Positions 58,501 through 64,000 of a stretch of 64,000 bases of DNA are shown piece after piece. The stretch comes from Scybalosoma faecavium (lineage in GTDB: Bacteria; Bacillota; Clostridia; Christensenellales; Christensenellaceae). The notes beneath the pieces are model-generated. The model saw nothing but the letters and a program-made list of their open reading frames with translations. It did no database searches and had not been told where the DNA came from. The translations under genes and the position numbers were made by a program. The DNA is taken from assembly GCA_018716135.1 (NCBI GenBank), contig DVKG01000004.1, positions 1 to 64,000 of the forward strand. The letters run 5' to 3'. Positions within the stretch are counted from its first letter, which is position 1. Each line of letters opens with the position of its first letter.

Positions 58501-59217
58501 GCTGCAATATCGCACACTTATACAGAGGATATTGGCCAGGCGAAAGTGGACGGTTACAACTGCACAACCACGGTGACCGCTAATGGCGAAACAAAAAGCG
58601 AAACAAGTGCAACTGTCACAGTCAACTATGACGAAAACTCAAAAACAGTTATATTTACCAATACATACACTCCATGCACTAAGGATGTGGTAATCCAAAA
58701 GACGAACGCAGAGGGAACAACATCCCTGGCGGGCGCGGAGTTCCGGCTTTACAAGCTAAGCGAAGATGACAGCAAGACAAAGCTTTACTATAAGCTCTCT
58801 GAGACAGGAGTGAGCTGGTCTGAAGAAGCCGTGAACCTGACGGCGGACGTGGATGACGCGTCGAAGTTTGCGGTTTCGAGCCTTCCCTACGGGACTTACT
58901 ACCTGGTGGAAACGAAGGCGCCGGACGGCTATAACAAGCTGACCGAACCCGTTATGATTACAGTGGATAGCAGCGGCGTGACCGCGATGAAAGACGTCGA
59001 AAGCGACGCCACAAGCACGAACTATACAGTGGTGACTAATCCGGAGGGCAGCGAGGCTGAATATACGGTAAAAATCACTAACTCCGCGGGGCAGCAGCTG
59101 CCCCAAACCGGCGGAGCCGGAACGACAATGTTTACACTGGGCGGGCTCGCCTTGATGGCAGGTGCGCTCGTGTATGGATGCGGATTGAGGCGCAGGCGCG
59201 TGGGGAGAGCCGATTGA
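55582..59217 (+). CDS. Large LPQTG-anchored surface protein, probable pilus tip, with papain-like amidase domain
   Basis: The 1211 residues contain, in order: a long basic signal peptide (membrane part KRAAAVLMAMSLVVATGV); His/Cys repeats at 50-160 of the form HTHTDACYEE...LTCG; a CHAP/NlpC-like domain at about 172-310 with Cys236 (GDWCAMFASFC) and His299 (TPDHVGIVSAL); Asp/Glu-rich linkers; and a lectin-like region near 650-790 (NGSFESPEQTDSS, FAELNAEDYGALYQTVLTMP, LNWQFYHRARTAG). A SpaA domain near 1035-1140 (NAEGTTSLAGAEFRLYKLSE, LVETKAPDGYNKL) precedes the sorting signal LPQTG at 1173-1177 with membrane segment and RRRR tail. Cell-wall hydrolase activity and adhesion are inferred. Confidence 0.9.
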   Translation: MKDTVKQFVGQAKRNRSRKKRAAAVLMAMSLVVATGVTWSLHSTGVSKSTDTYCGIAEHTHTEDCETKTLVCGYGEASDSETAGHTHTDACYEEQKVLTCGLDETEGHTHSDSCYTTERVLTCGQEESGAASGHVHTDACYETEYTCGYEQEHTHTLACYSNPEADLETAADWEKTFAEVELSGKAGEDVVAIAKTQLGYAESTDNYKVETVDGAEVTKGYTRYGEWYGDEYGDWCAMFASFCLHYANVEYPTESSCAEWVKDLKSVTTMQAWSAPEAWTPAIGDLIFFDRDGDGTPDHVGIVSALTADGAELAANADVSTADGIKTIEGNSNDKVAEQSYKLDDSTIIGYSEMPVELDEGTKQTLSAACDEYTVTVSYDASANIPDGAELVVEKVDEIPAADELEQTIAGAEGAPATDDAEAIESADGSQDAEADASSVTPLFRLNISFMLNGQEIEPAAGSSVDVQITISGGLGVEKGTSIGIVHYKNDGNVEIIKNVADQSQESEDNSLNFSMNSFSEVVAYADNTVTTVSDVTAVEIEDTIASDGRYSIKVTANGNIYTGEEAADILKESGYTVSWSMNGADITLGQTLTTTNGNKLASDADGGWVNVGLLQGGGETFVVTISKAGTTDVISSKTCSYSASLKNGSFESPEQTDSSKGNIYITDNNGGSPYYWQTTAPQATWNGGSGYIEIGVVNNKGLENYGASTSNGTITTPDDGNQFAELNAEDYGALYQTVLTMPGQTLNWQFYHRARTAGTTLSVGSSDKMSMLIVPEELAVSLNLKTQEALSELYNKLNTGSGDVDGEYTYTTEDNKTYTIYVCDSTSTIQTYRSGRDNKLYAEWEHKEGDFTVPDGQYLTRFFFMAQSTASDSTGTDSKRGMTIGNLLDNVWFSQDAPPAAQGTAEITVYKDVSGLSETEATDVLNKAGLIKEDLIKEDLNTNCTLTKITSIGNGVWRGTYKLEIPSITSGSAAISHTYTEDIGQAKVDGYNCTTTVTANGETKSETSATVTVNYDENSKTVIFTNTYTPCTKDVVIQKTNAEGTTSLAGAEFRLYKLSEDDSKTKLYYKLSETGVSWSEEAVNLTADVDDASKFAVSSLPYGTYYLVETKAPDGYNKLTEPVMITVDSSGVTAMKDVESDATSTNYTVVTNPEGSEAEYTVKITNSAGQQLPQTGGAGTTMFTLGGLALMAGALVYGCGLRRRRVGRAD

Positions 59218-59336
59218 AGCATCCGAAATAGATCGCGTTTCCCAAAGACGGGCTGTCGGGCTCGGCAGCCTGCCAACGCGAAAAAAAGCGAGAAAAAAAT
59301 GAAACGAGAAAAACACAAGAAAGGAAAAAAACATCT

Positions 59337-60830
59337 ATGAAAATGCTAAAAAAAGTCGGCATGGTCGTACTCGCGCTGGCGTTCAGCATGGCTTTCGGCG
59401 CGACGGCGTTCGCACAGGACGTGGCGTCTGGTGCTGGCGGGAACGCAAGCATCACCGTCAACAACGCCTCCAAGGGTGAGACTTACAGCGTTTACAAGCT
59501 GTTCGACGCAACCGTTACCGGTACTGAGAAAGGCTCCATCGCCTACAGCGGAACTATTCCGGAAAGTCTGGAAGCATATTTCACAGCAGACAGTGCTGGC
59601 AACATCTCTGCGACAGATTTAACCGGTAATACTGAAGGCTTAACTGAAGAAAGCAGGATTGCAGCGCTGAAAGCATGGGCTGGGAGCAAGGCTGTAACTC
59701 CCGTGGCTACAGGTGATGGCGATGGCAGCAAGCTGACATTCACAGGTCTGACATATGGCTATTATGTCATCACCAGCACGCAGGGCAAAGGTGCAAACAT
59801 CACCGTAACATCTACAAACCCGAATGCTGTAATCTATGACAAGAACAGCACTTCGCCGACTCCCGGTCAAAATGGGCTGAAAACTGTAGATGATGACGAT
59901 GTCTCTATCGGCGACACCGTAACCTACACGATTAACTTCAAGGCTTCCAACCACGAGGGTTCCGGTGAAGAAGCGACACAGATCACGGAGTACGTGATCA
60001 CGGATACTCTGCCGAACTTCCTGAGTGATGTGAAAGTAACTTCTGTCAAGGTCGGTGAACAAAATATCACAGTCGAAAATGATAATAATGAGTATGTACT
60101 ACCGCAGTTCGACGAAGAAGGCAAAATAACACTGAGCTGGGTTGATGAAAGTAGAAACAGCAAGTATGCAAACGGCGTAGAAGTGACCATCACCTATACC
60201 GGCGTTGTGAACGACAAAATGGTTGTCGGCGGCGGGGAATCCAACGAGAACGAAGTAAAAGTGACTTGGACAGGAAATGATAACGGCTTGACCGATAAAG
60301 AAGTAATCAGTACATATGCTGCAGCTATCCAGAAGATAACACATGGAACTTTGGAGTCGGATGAGATTAAGCTGGCAGGCGCTGAGTTCGCTGCAAAGGG
60401 TCTGACAGTAACTGGTAGTGACGGTCTATACACAGTTGTTTCTTATGATCCGAATTCTACAACTCTGGGTACTACGATGCAGTGCGACGCCAACGGTTAC
60501 CTGATCATCAAGGGTCTGGATTCTACTGAGACGCTGAAAGTTACTGAGACCAAGGCTCCTGACGGCTACAACAAGCTGAACGGTGAATTCGAACTGACGG
60601 CAACTAAAACAACTGAAACAACAGTTATTACTACTGACGATAATACGAAAGTCATTACGGTAACGAGTGGCGCTCCGACAGCTAAAGAAGTTGTAAACAA
60701 TAAGGGCGAACAGCTTCCCTCCACAGGCGGCATGGGCACGACGCTCTTCTATGTGGTCGGCGGACTGCTCGTTGTCGGCGCGGCTGTGACTATGGTAGTC
60801 AGAAAGCGCATGACCGGCTATGAGGACTAA
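59337..60830 (+). CDS. Major pilin-like LPSTG protein with isopeptide domains
   Basis: The 497-residue protein has a signal peptide ending AFAQD and an N-terminal domain beginning ASITVNNASKGETYSVYKLF. A fimbrial D2-type domain (VSIGDTVTYTINFKASNHEG) follows, then a SpaA/Cna-B-like domain with LAGAEFAAKG and TETKAPDGYNKLN, where the glutamate is the isopeptide catalyst. LPSTG at 460-464 is followed by a membrane helix and RKRMTGYED. This is the backbone-pilin layout of SpaA/SpaH-type pili. The usual YPK pilin motif is not obvious; the lysine in GLKTVDDDDVS is a candidate linkage site. Strong hairpins follow the stop. Confidence 0.92.
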   Translation: MKMLKKVGMVVLALAFSMAFGATAFAQDVASGAGGNASITVNNASKGETYSVYKLFDATVTGTEKGSIAYSGTIPESLEAYFTADSAGNISATDLTGNTEGLTEESRIAALKAWAGSKAVTPVATGDGDGSKLTFTGLTYGYYVITSTQGKGANITVTSTNPNAVIYDKNSTSPTPGQNGLKTVDDDDVSIGDTVTYTINFKASNHEGSGEEATQITEYVITDTLPNFLSDVKVTSVKVGEQNITVENDNNEYVLPQFDEEGKITLSWVDESRNSKYANGVEVTITYTGVVNDKMVVGGGESNENEVKVTWTGNDNGLTDKEVISTYAAAIQKITHGTLESDEIKLAGAEFAAKGLTVTGSDGLYTVVSYDPNSTTLGTTMQCDANGYLIIKGLDSTETLKVTETKAPDGYNKLNGEFELTATKTTETTVITTDDNTKVITVTSGAPTAKEVVNNKGEQLPSTGGMGTTLFYVVGGLLVVGAAVTMVVRKRMTGYED

Positions 60831-60872
60831 TACTCCTTTCGCTGATTTTGCATAAATCAAAATTATCATCCT

Positions 60873-60959
60873 CCGCCCCCGGGGAGCGCGTCCCCCGGGG
60901 TGCGGGGATGGTAACAGCAGAGAGAATTTCACGAAAGGCGAGATTCTCCGTGCTGTTAC
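60873..60959 (+). repeat. Two strong hairpins between the major pilin and sortase genes
   Basis: The first pairs CCGC-CCCCGGGG (from 60873) with CCCCGGGG-T-GCGG (to 60905). The second pairs GTAACAGCA (60911-60919) with TGCTGTTAC (60951-60959), extended inward by GAGAAT (60922-60927) and ATTCTC (60943-60948). Neither is followed by T's. They probably stabilise the pilin message or reduce read-through to the sortase. Confidence 0.65.
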
Positions 60960-61007
60960 GAATTAACACTGCATTCGCCTATCGCACGGGAGAGGACCAT
61001 ATGGCAG

Positions 61008-61838
61008 ATGGATAGAGAAAAACATCAAAAAAAACGAAATAAATCCACTATCATTCTGATTCTGGTCTTTCTGGTCGGCCTCGGCGTCCTGCTCTACCCC
61101 GGCTTCTCGAACTGGTGGAACAGCCGCGTGCAGTCCCGCGCCATTGTGGATTATGAAGCTGCGCTGGCGCAGCTTACGCCGCAGGATTACACCGCGGAGT
61201 TTGAAAAAGCCGACGCTTACAACTCCGCCCTGCGCGCGCTCGCCGCGCCGCTCTCGGATTACGCTCAGGCGCCCGGCTATGCGGATGCGCTGAACGTCTC
61301 GGGCAGCGGCATGATGGGCTATATAACCATCCCGCGCATCAGCGTGAAGCTCCCGATATATCACGGCACGTCGGACGCCGTCCTCGCCGGAGCCGCGGGG
61401 CATCTGGAAGGGACCTCGCTCCCCGTCGGCGGAGAGAGCACGCACGCCGTTATCTCCGCGCATCGCGGATTGCCCAGCGCAAAGCTGTTCACCAATCTGG
61501 ACGCGCTCAAAGAGGGAGATACCTTCACGATTAAAATTCTCGACCGCACGCTGACGTATCAGGTCGATCAAATCCGCATTGTGGAGCCGGACGACCTGTC
61601 CGAGCTGAGCGTCGTCGAGGGGCAGGACTATGTCACCCTGCTCACCTGCACGCCATACGGCATAAACACGCATCGCCTGCTCGTGCGCGGCGTGCGCATT
61701 GACAACGCGGACGGACCGACGTTTACCAGCGAAGCATACGAGCTGGATTCTGCGATGCTCACGCCCATTGTGGCTGCGCCGCTGCTGCTCATTCTATTGA
61801 TTATCCTTCTGGTGAAGTACAGGAGGAAGAGACGATAA
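61008..61838 (+). CDS. srtC: Class C (pilin-polymerising) sortase
   Basis: The 276-residue enzyme has an N-terminal membrane segment (STIILILVFLVGLGVLLYPG) and a second one at the C-terminus (IVAAPLLLILLIILLVKY), the two-anchor layout of class C. The catalytic triad is His152 (ISAHRGLPSAKLF), Cys214 (LLTCTPYGINTHRLL) and Arg223. GYITIPRISVKLPIYHGT is the class C beta-strand block. It cross-links pilins through LPXTG threonine and a pilin lysine on the outer face of the membrane. It lies directly after the major pilin and 12 nt before the basal pilin. Confidence 0.95.
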   Translation: MDREKHQKKRNKSTIILILVFLVGLGVLLYPGFSNWWNSRVQSRAIVDYEAALAQLTPQDYTAEFEKADAYNSALRALAAPLSDYAQAPGYADALNVSGSGMMGYITIPRISVKLPIYHGTSDAVLAGAAGHLEGTSLPVGGESTHAVISAHRGLPSAKLFTNLDALKEGDTFTIKILDRTLTYQVDQIRIVEPDDLSELSVVEGQDYVTLLTCTPYGINTHRLLVRGVRIDNADGPTFTSEAYELDSAMLTPIVAAPLLLILLIILLVKYRRKRR

Positions 61839-61850
61839 GGAGAGATCAAA

Positions 61851-62741
61851 ATGTCCAAGAAATTATTTAAAATCATAGGGAGCTTGACTCTGGCTCTTAC
61901 CATGCTCTTCTCCCTGAATATGACCGCTTTCGCCTACACCCTGCTCGACACGGATAAGACCGGCTCGATTACGGTATCGCCGCAGAGCGGGCAGAGCCTC
62001 GGCACGTCGCTCACTCTGTATCGAGTGGCGGACGTCGTGGTGGATAACGCCGACCAGAAATACGAACTCACCTCGGATTTCGCCGACAGCGACGCAGATC
62101 TGACTAGCCTGGACGACAGCGCGGGCCTGGCGCAGACGCTGTACGAATATGCCCAAGCTAAAAAGCTCAGCGGCGAGTCCAAGGACGTGAGCGGAGACGG
62201 CACGGTGAAGTTTGAAAACCTGCCGCTGGGGCTGTATCTCATCGTGCAGGAGGCGGCGTCCGTGGGGGGCAGCGTCGTGAACCCCTTCCTCGTCAGCGTT
62301 CCCGTTGCGAACGAGGACGAGACGAGCTGGATATACGACGTGACCGCCGACCCGAAGGCGGAGAGCTATGAGCTGGTGGACGTGACCGTGCGCAAGGTCT
62401 GGAACGACGGGAAGAAGACAGAATCCCGCCCGTCCTCCGTTTCGGTCAGCCTGTATAAGGACGAAGCCCTGCTCGACACCGTGACGCTGGACAGCGCAAA
62501 CGACTGGAGCTACACCTGGAGCGGGCTGGAGAAGAGCGACGGATATTCCGTATCCGAGGCGGACGTGAAGAACTACGCCGCCACTTACAGCCAAAGCGGG
62601 TACGACTTCACCATCACGAATACATCTAAGCTCGCGCAGACAGGGCAGCTCAACTGGCCCGTGCCTCTGCTGGCGGGCTGCGGAGTCGTGCTGTTTGCCA
62701 TCGGCTGGGCGATAGTCTATCTGAAAAAGAAAAAAGCTTAA
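61851..62741 (+). CDS. Minor (basal-type) pilin with LAQTG sorting signal
   Basis: The signal peptide (IIGSLTLALTMLFSLNMTAF) ends near AYTLL. The N-terminal domain resembles a pilin D1 fold (SITVSPQSGQSLGTSLTLYR, later FENLPLGLYLIVQE). The second domain is Cna-B (VDVTVRKVWNDGKKTESRPS, then DNSYTWS-like WSYTWSGLEKSDGYSVSE and YDFTITNTS). The C-terminal signal is LAQTGQLNWP (LAQTG 261-265) rather than LPXTG, followed by a membrane helix and KKKKA. Such a final, short pilin typically anchors the fibre to the wall. AAGGAGAG precedes the ATG. Confidence 0.88.
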   Translation: MSKKLFKIIGSLTLALTMLFSLNMTAFAYTLLDTDKTGSITVSPQSGQSLGTSLTLYRVADVVVDNADQKYELTSDFADSDADLTSLDDSAGLAQTLYEYAQAKKLSGESKDVSGDGTVKFENLPLGLYLIVQEAASVGGSVVNPFLVSVPVANEDETSWIYDVTADPKAESYELVDVTVRKVWNDGKKTESRPSSVSVSLYKDEALLDTVTLDSANDWSYTWSGLEKSDGYSVSEADVKNYAATYSQSGYDFTITNTSKLAQTGQLNWPVPLLAGCGVVLFAIGWAIVYLKKKKA

Positions 62742-62852
62742 AATATAAAAAGCTTAAAATTTAAATTGAAATTCTGCGAGAGGCAGGCTGTTCGCGCGGC
62801 GATAAACCGAGCCGCCGGCGGTCTGCTCTCTTTTGCTGCAAGGTAGTATATT

Positions 62853-63521
62853 ATGGCGGAGAAAAAGAGAAACTCATCCAAAATCGGATATGTCTGCATG
62901 GCGCTGGGCGTGATTCTCATCGCGGCGGCTGTCGCGCTGGTGCTGTACAACCGAGGCGAGGACGCGCAGGCGGGGAGCGCGGCGGAGGACGTCATGCCCG
63001 CGCTGCGCAGCGCGATTAGCGGCGAAAATTCGTCAGAGCCGGAGCCGGAGAAAGACACAGAAACAAAAACAGAGACAGACGCAAAAGAAAATACGGAGGC
63101 GGCGCAGGACAGCGCAGGCGGCGCGGCGGGCGGAGTCGTCATAGACGGCGAGAGCTACATGGGGTATCTCTCCATCCCCGTGCTCAAGCTGGAGCTGCCC
63201 GTCATGAGCGATTGGGACTATGCCAAGCTGAAAATCGCCCCCTGCCGCTATTTCGGCTCTGCGGAGACGGACGATTTAGTAATCTGCGCGCACAATTTTG
63301 ACCGCCACTTCGGACGGCTGAAAAACCTGCGCGCGGGAGACCTGGTCACGTTCACCGACGCGGACGGCGTCAGCTTTATCTATGAGGTCAAAGCAATCGA
63401 AACGCTTCAGCCCACTCAGATCAGCGAAATGATACAGAGCGAGTATGATTTGAGCCTGTACACCTGCACCTACGGCGGCCGAACCCGCGTGACCGTCAGA
63501 TGCAGCCGAACGACAATCTAA
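62853..63521 (+). CDS. Second sortase of the pilus locus
   Basis: The 222-residue protein has one N-terminal membrane segment (IGYVCMALGVILIAAAVALV), a charged low-complexity linker of about 70 residues, and a compact sortase domain. That domain shows SYMGYLSIPVLKLELPVMSD, His147 (CAHNFDRHFGRL), Cys205 (LYTCTYGGRTRVTV) and Arg212. It lacks the C-terminal membrane helix of class C and is closer to class B/D in layout. A likely job is anchoring the finished fibre through the unusual LAQTG basal pilin. The linker's Asp/Glu/Lys/Thr richness is striking. Confidence 0.88.
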   Translation: MAEKKRNSSKIGYVCMALGVILIAAAVALVLYNRGEDAQAGSAAEDVMPALRSAISGENSSEPEPEKDTETKTETDAKENTEAAQDSAGGAAGGVVIDGESYMGYLSIPVLKLELPVMSDWDYAKLKIAPCRYFGSAETDDLVICAHNFDRHFGRLKNLRAGDLVTFTDADGVSFIYEVKAIETLQPTQISEMIQSEYDLSLYTCTYGGRTRVTVRCSRTTI

Positions 63522-63532
63522 AATAAAAAAAG

Positions 63533-63584
63533 ACTGCCTTTCCGTAGTTCGGATTGAATTACAGAAAAGCAGCCTTTGTCTTTT
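63533..63584 (+). terminator. Terminator of the pilus operon
   Basis: CTGCCTTTCCGTA (from 63534) pairs with TTACAGAAAAGCAG (to about 63571) with two mismatches, and CCTTTGTCTTTT follows. The A-run on the left side allows action on the minus strand too. Confidence 0.7.
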
Positions 63585-63599
63585 GCGCAGCTTTGCGTC

Positions 63600-63720
63600 A
63601 GCCCGAGCGCACACATAAAAAGCAAAATTAATTAAAAAATTTAATTAAAAATTTTAATTGAAAGATTTGATTGAAAAAAAGCCGAATGTGTGCTAATGTG
63701 GCAGCGGAGAGGTGGGATAT
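63600..63720 (+). other. AT-rich tract at the right edge of the pilus island
   Basis: The segment around 63628-63675 consists of repeated TTAATT/AAATTT units and is much more AT rich than either neighbour. It includes TTGATT followed by GCTAAT at poor spacing, a weak promoter candidate for the permease gene. GAGAGGTGG precedes the ATG at 63721. Confidence 0.4.
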
Positions 63721-64000
63721 ATGAGTGTAAAGCTGTTTTTGAAAAAGAACGCGGTGCTCTGCGCGGCGGCCTTCGCGGCTGTGCTGAGCGCCCTTTTTGT
63801 GCCGCCGGACGCGCAGTATTTGTCGTATTTTGATTATAAGACGCTGACGTGCCTGTTCTGCGTCCTGGCGGTGGTATGCGCCCTGAGGAACATAAATTTT
63901 TTCTACATACTCGCGCAGCGCATTGTGCGCCGGTTTAAAAATCTGCGCATGTGTGTGCTCGCGCTGGTCTATATTACGTTCATAGGCTCTATGCTGATAG
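63721..64000 (+). CDS. SLC13-type anion permease, N-terminal part (gene runs off the right edge)
   Basis: The frame is open to the end of the window (93 codons). It starts with a basic residue cluster and a hydrophobic segment (CAAAFAAVLSALFVPPDAQY), then SYFDYKTLTCLFCVLAVVCA, FYILAQRIVRRFKNLRM and CVLALVYITFIGSML. This matches the start of Firmicutes SLC13/ArsB-like permeases, where a VPPD-x4-Y-x2-D-x2-T-L segment is usual. The substrate cannot be told. GAGAGGTGG lies upstream. Isoleucine is again often ATA, in line with the chromosome. Confidence 0.8.
   Translation, partial: MSVKLFLKKNAVLCAAAFAAVLSALFVPPDAQYLSYFDYKTLTCLFCVLAVVCALRNINFFYILAQRIVRRFKNLRMCVLALVYITFIGSMLI

Noticed and set aside
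1..64000. CRISPR arrays and tRNA genes
   Set aside because: I looked for regularly spaced direct repeats and for TTCGAATC-type tRNA arms and saw none that form a convincing array or cloverleaf.

Overview
The window looks like a gut-type Clostridia chromosome (Firmicutes). Supporting features are AGGAGG ribosome sites, many TTG starts, a dgt-dnaG-rpoD cluster, a SpoVB-like flippase beside a YabN/MazG fusion, type III glutamine synthetase, pyruvate:ferredoxin oxidoreductase and class A RNase P RNA. Assignment below class level cannot be made from the sequence alone. Backbone genes use ATA heavily for isoleucine. Two blocks, at 1-11.9 kb and 53.0-63.6 kb, visibly do not.

Region 1 (1-11.9 kb, almost all minus strand) is one end of an integrative conjugative element. 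It carries a RepA/DUF6017 initiator, a DUF3991-toprim primase-like protein, a small HTH protein, DUF6674, DUF4314 and DUF3846 accessory proteins, a large polyvalent protein with an HEWWH motif, PcfB, and the coupling protein VirD4. VirD4 is cut off after about 100 residues where a serine-recombinase gene begins, so a second mobile element appears nested in the first. A decayed AbrB/SpoVT-like gene lies at the right margin.

Region 2 (12.0-52.9 kb) is housekeeping chromosome: PrsA-like foldase, gamma-glutamyltransferase, GlnN, RadA, GyrB-GyrA, HflX with a JAMM-like N-terminal extension, TrmK, RecF, a nitroreductase, a radical SAM protein, a solute-binding-like protein, dGTPase, DnaG, RpoD, a PIG-V-like mannosyltransferase, a Nif3 protein, a zinc-ribbon protein, rnpB, TrkA-TrkH, an ADP-ribosylglycohydrolase, NifJ, HisC, SpoVB and MazG. 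Terminators and several near-consensus promoters punctuate it. A hairpin plus T-run sits in the gyrB leader, and an unexplained leader with a repeated palindrome lies at 18.3-18.6 kb.

Region 3 (53.0-63.6 kb) is a foreign-looking sortase-pilus island: a tyrosine recombinase, a coiled-coil protein, a SipW-like signal peptidase, a 1211-residue LPQTG tip protein with a cysteine-peptidase-like domain, a major pilin (LPSTG), a class C sortase, a basal-type pilin (LAQTG) and a second sortase. Between the recombinase and the pilus genes, a 288-bp segment is flanked by 16-bp inverted repeats (15/16 identical). It holds a near-perfect promoter (TTGACA-N17-TACAAT) that now points away from the pilus genes, toward a terminator facing it. 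The simplest reading is a recombinase-controlled phase-variation switch for the pilus, captured in the OFF orientation. This is the most interesting system in the window.

Region 4 (63.7 kb to the end) is the start of an SLC13-type permease with backbone-like codon use.
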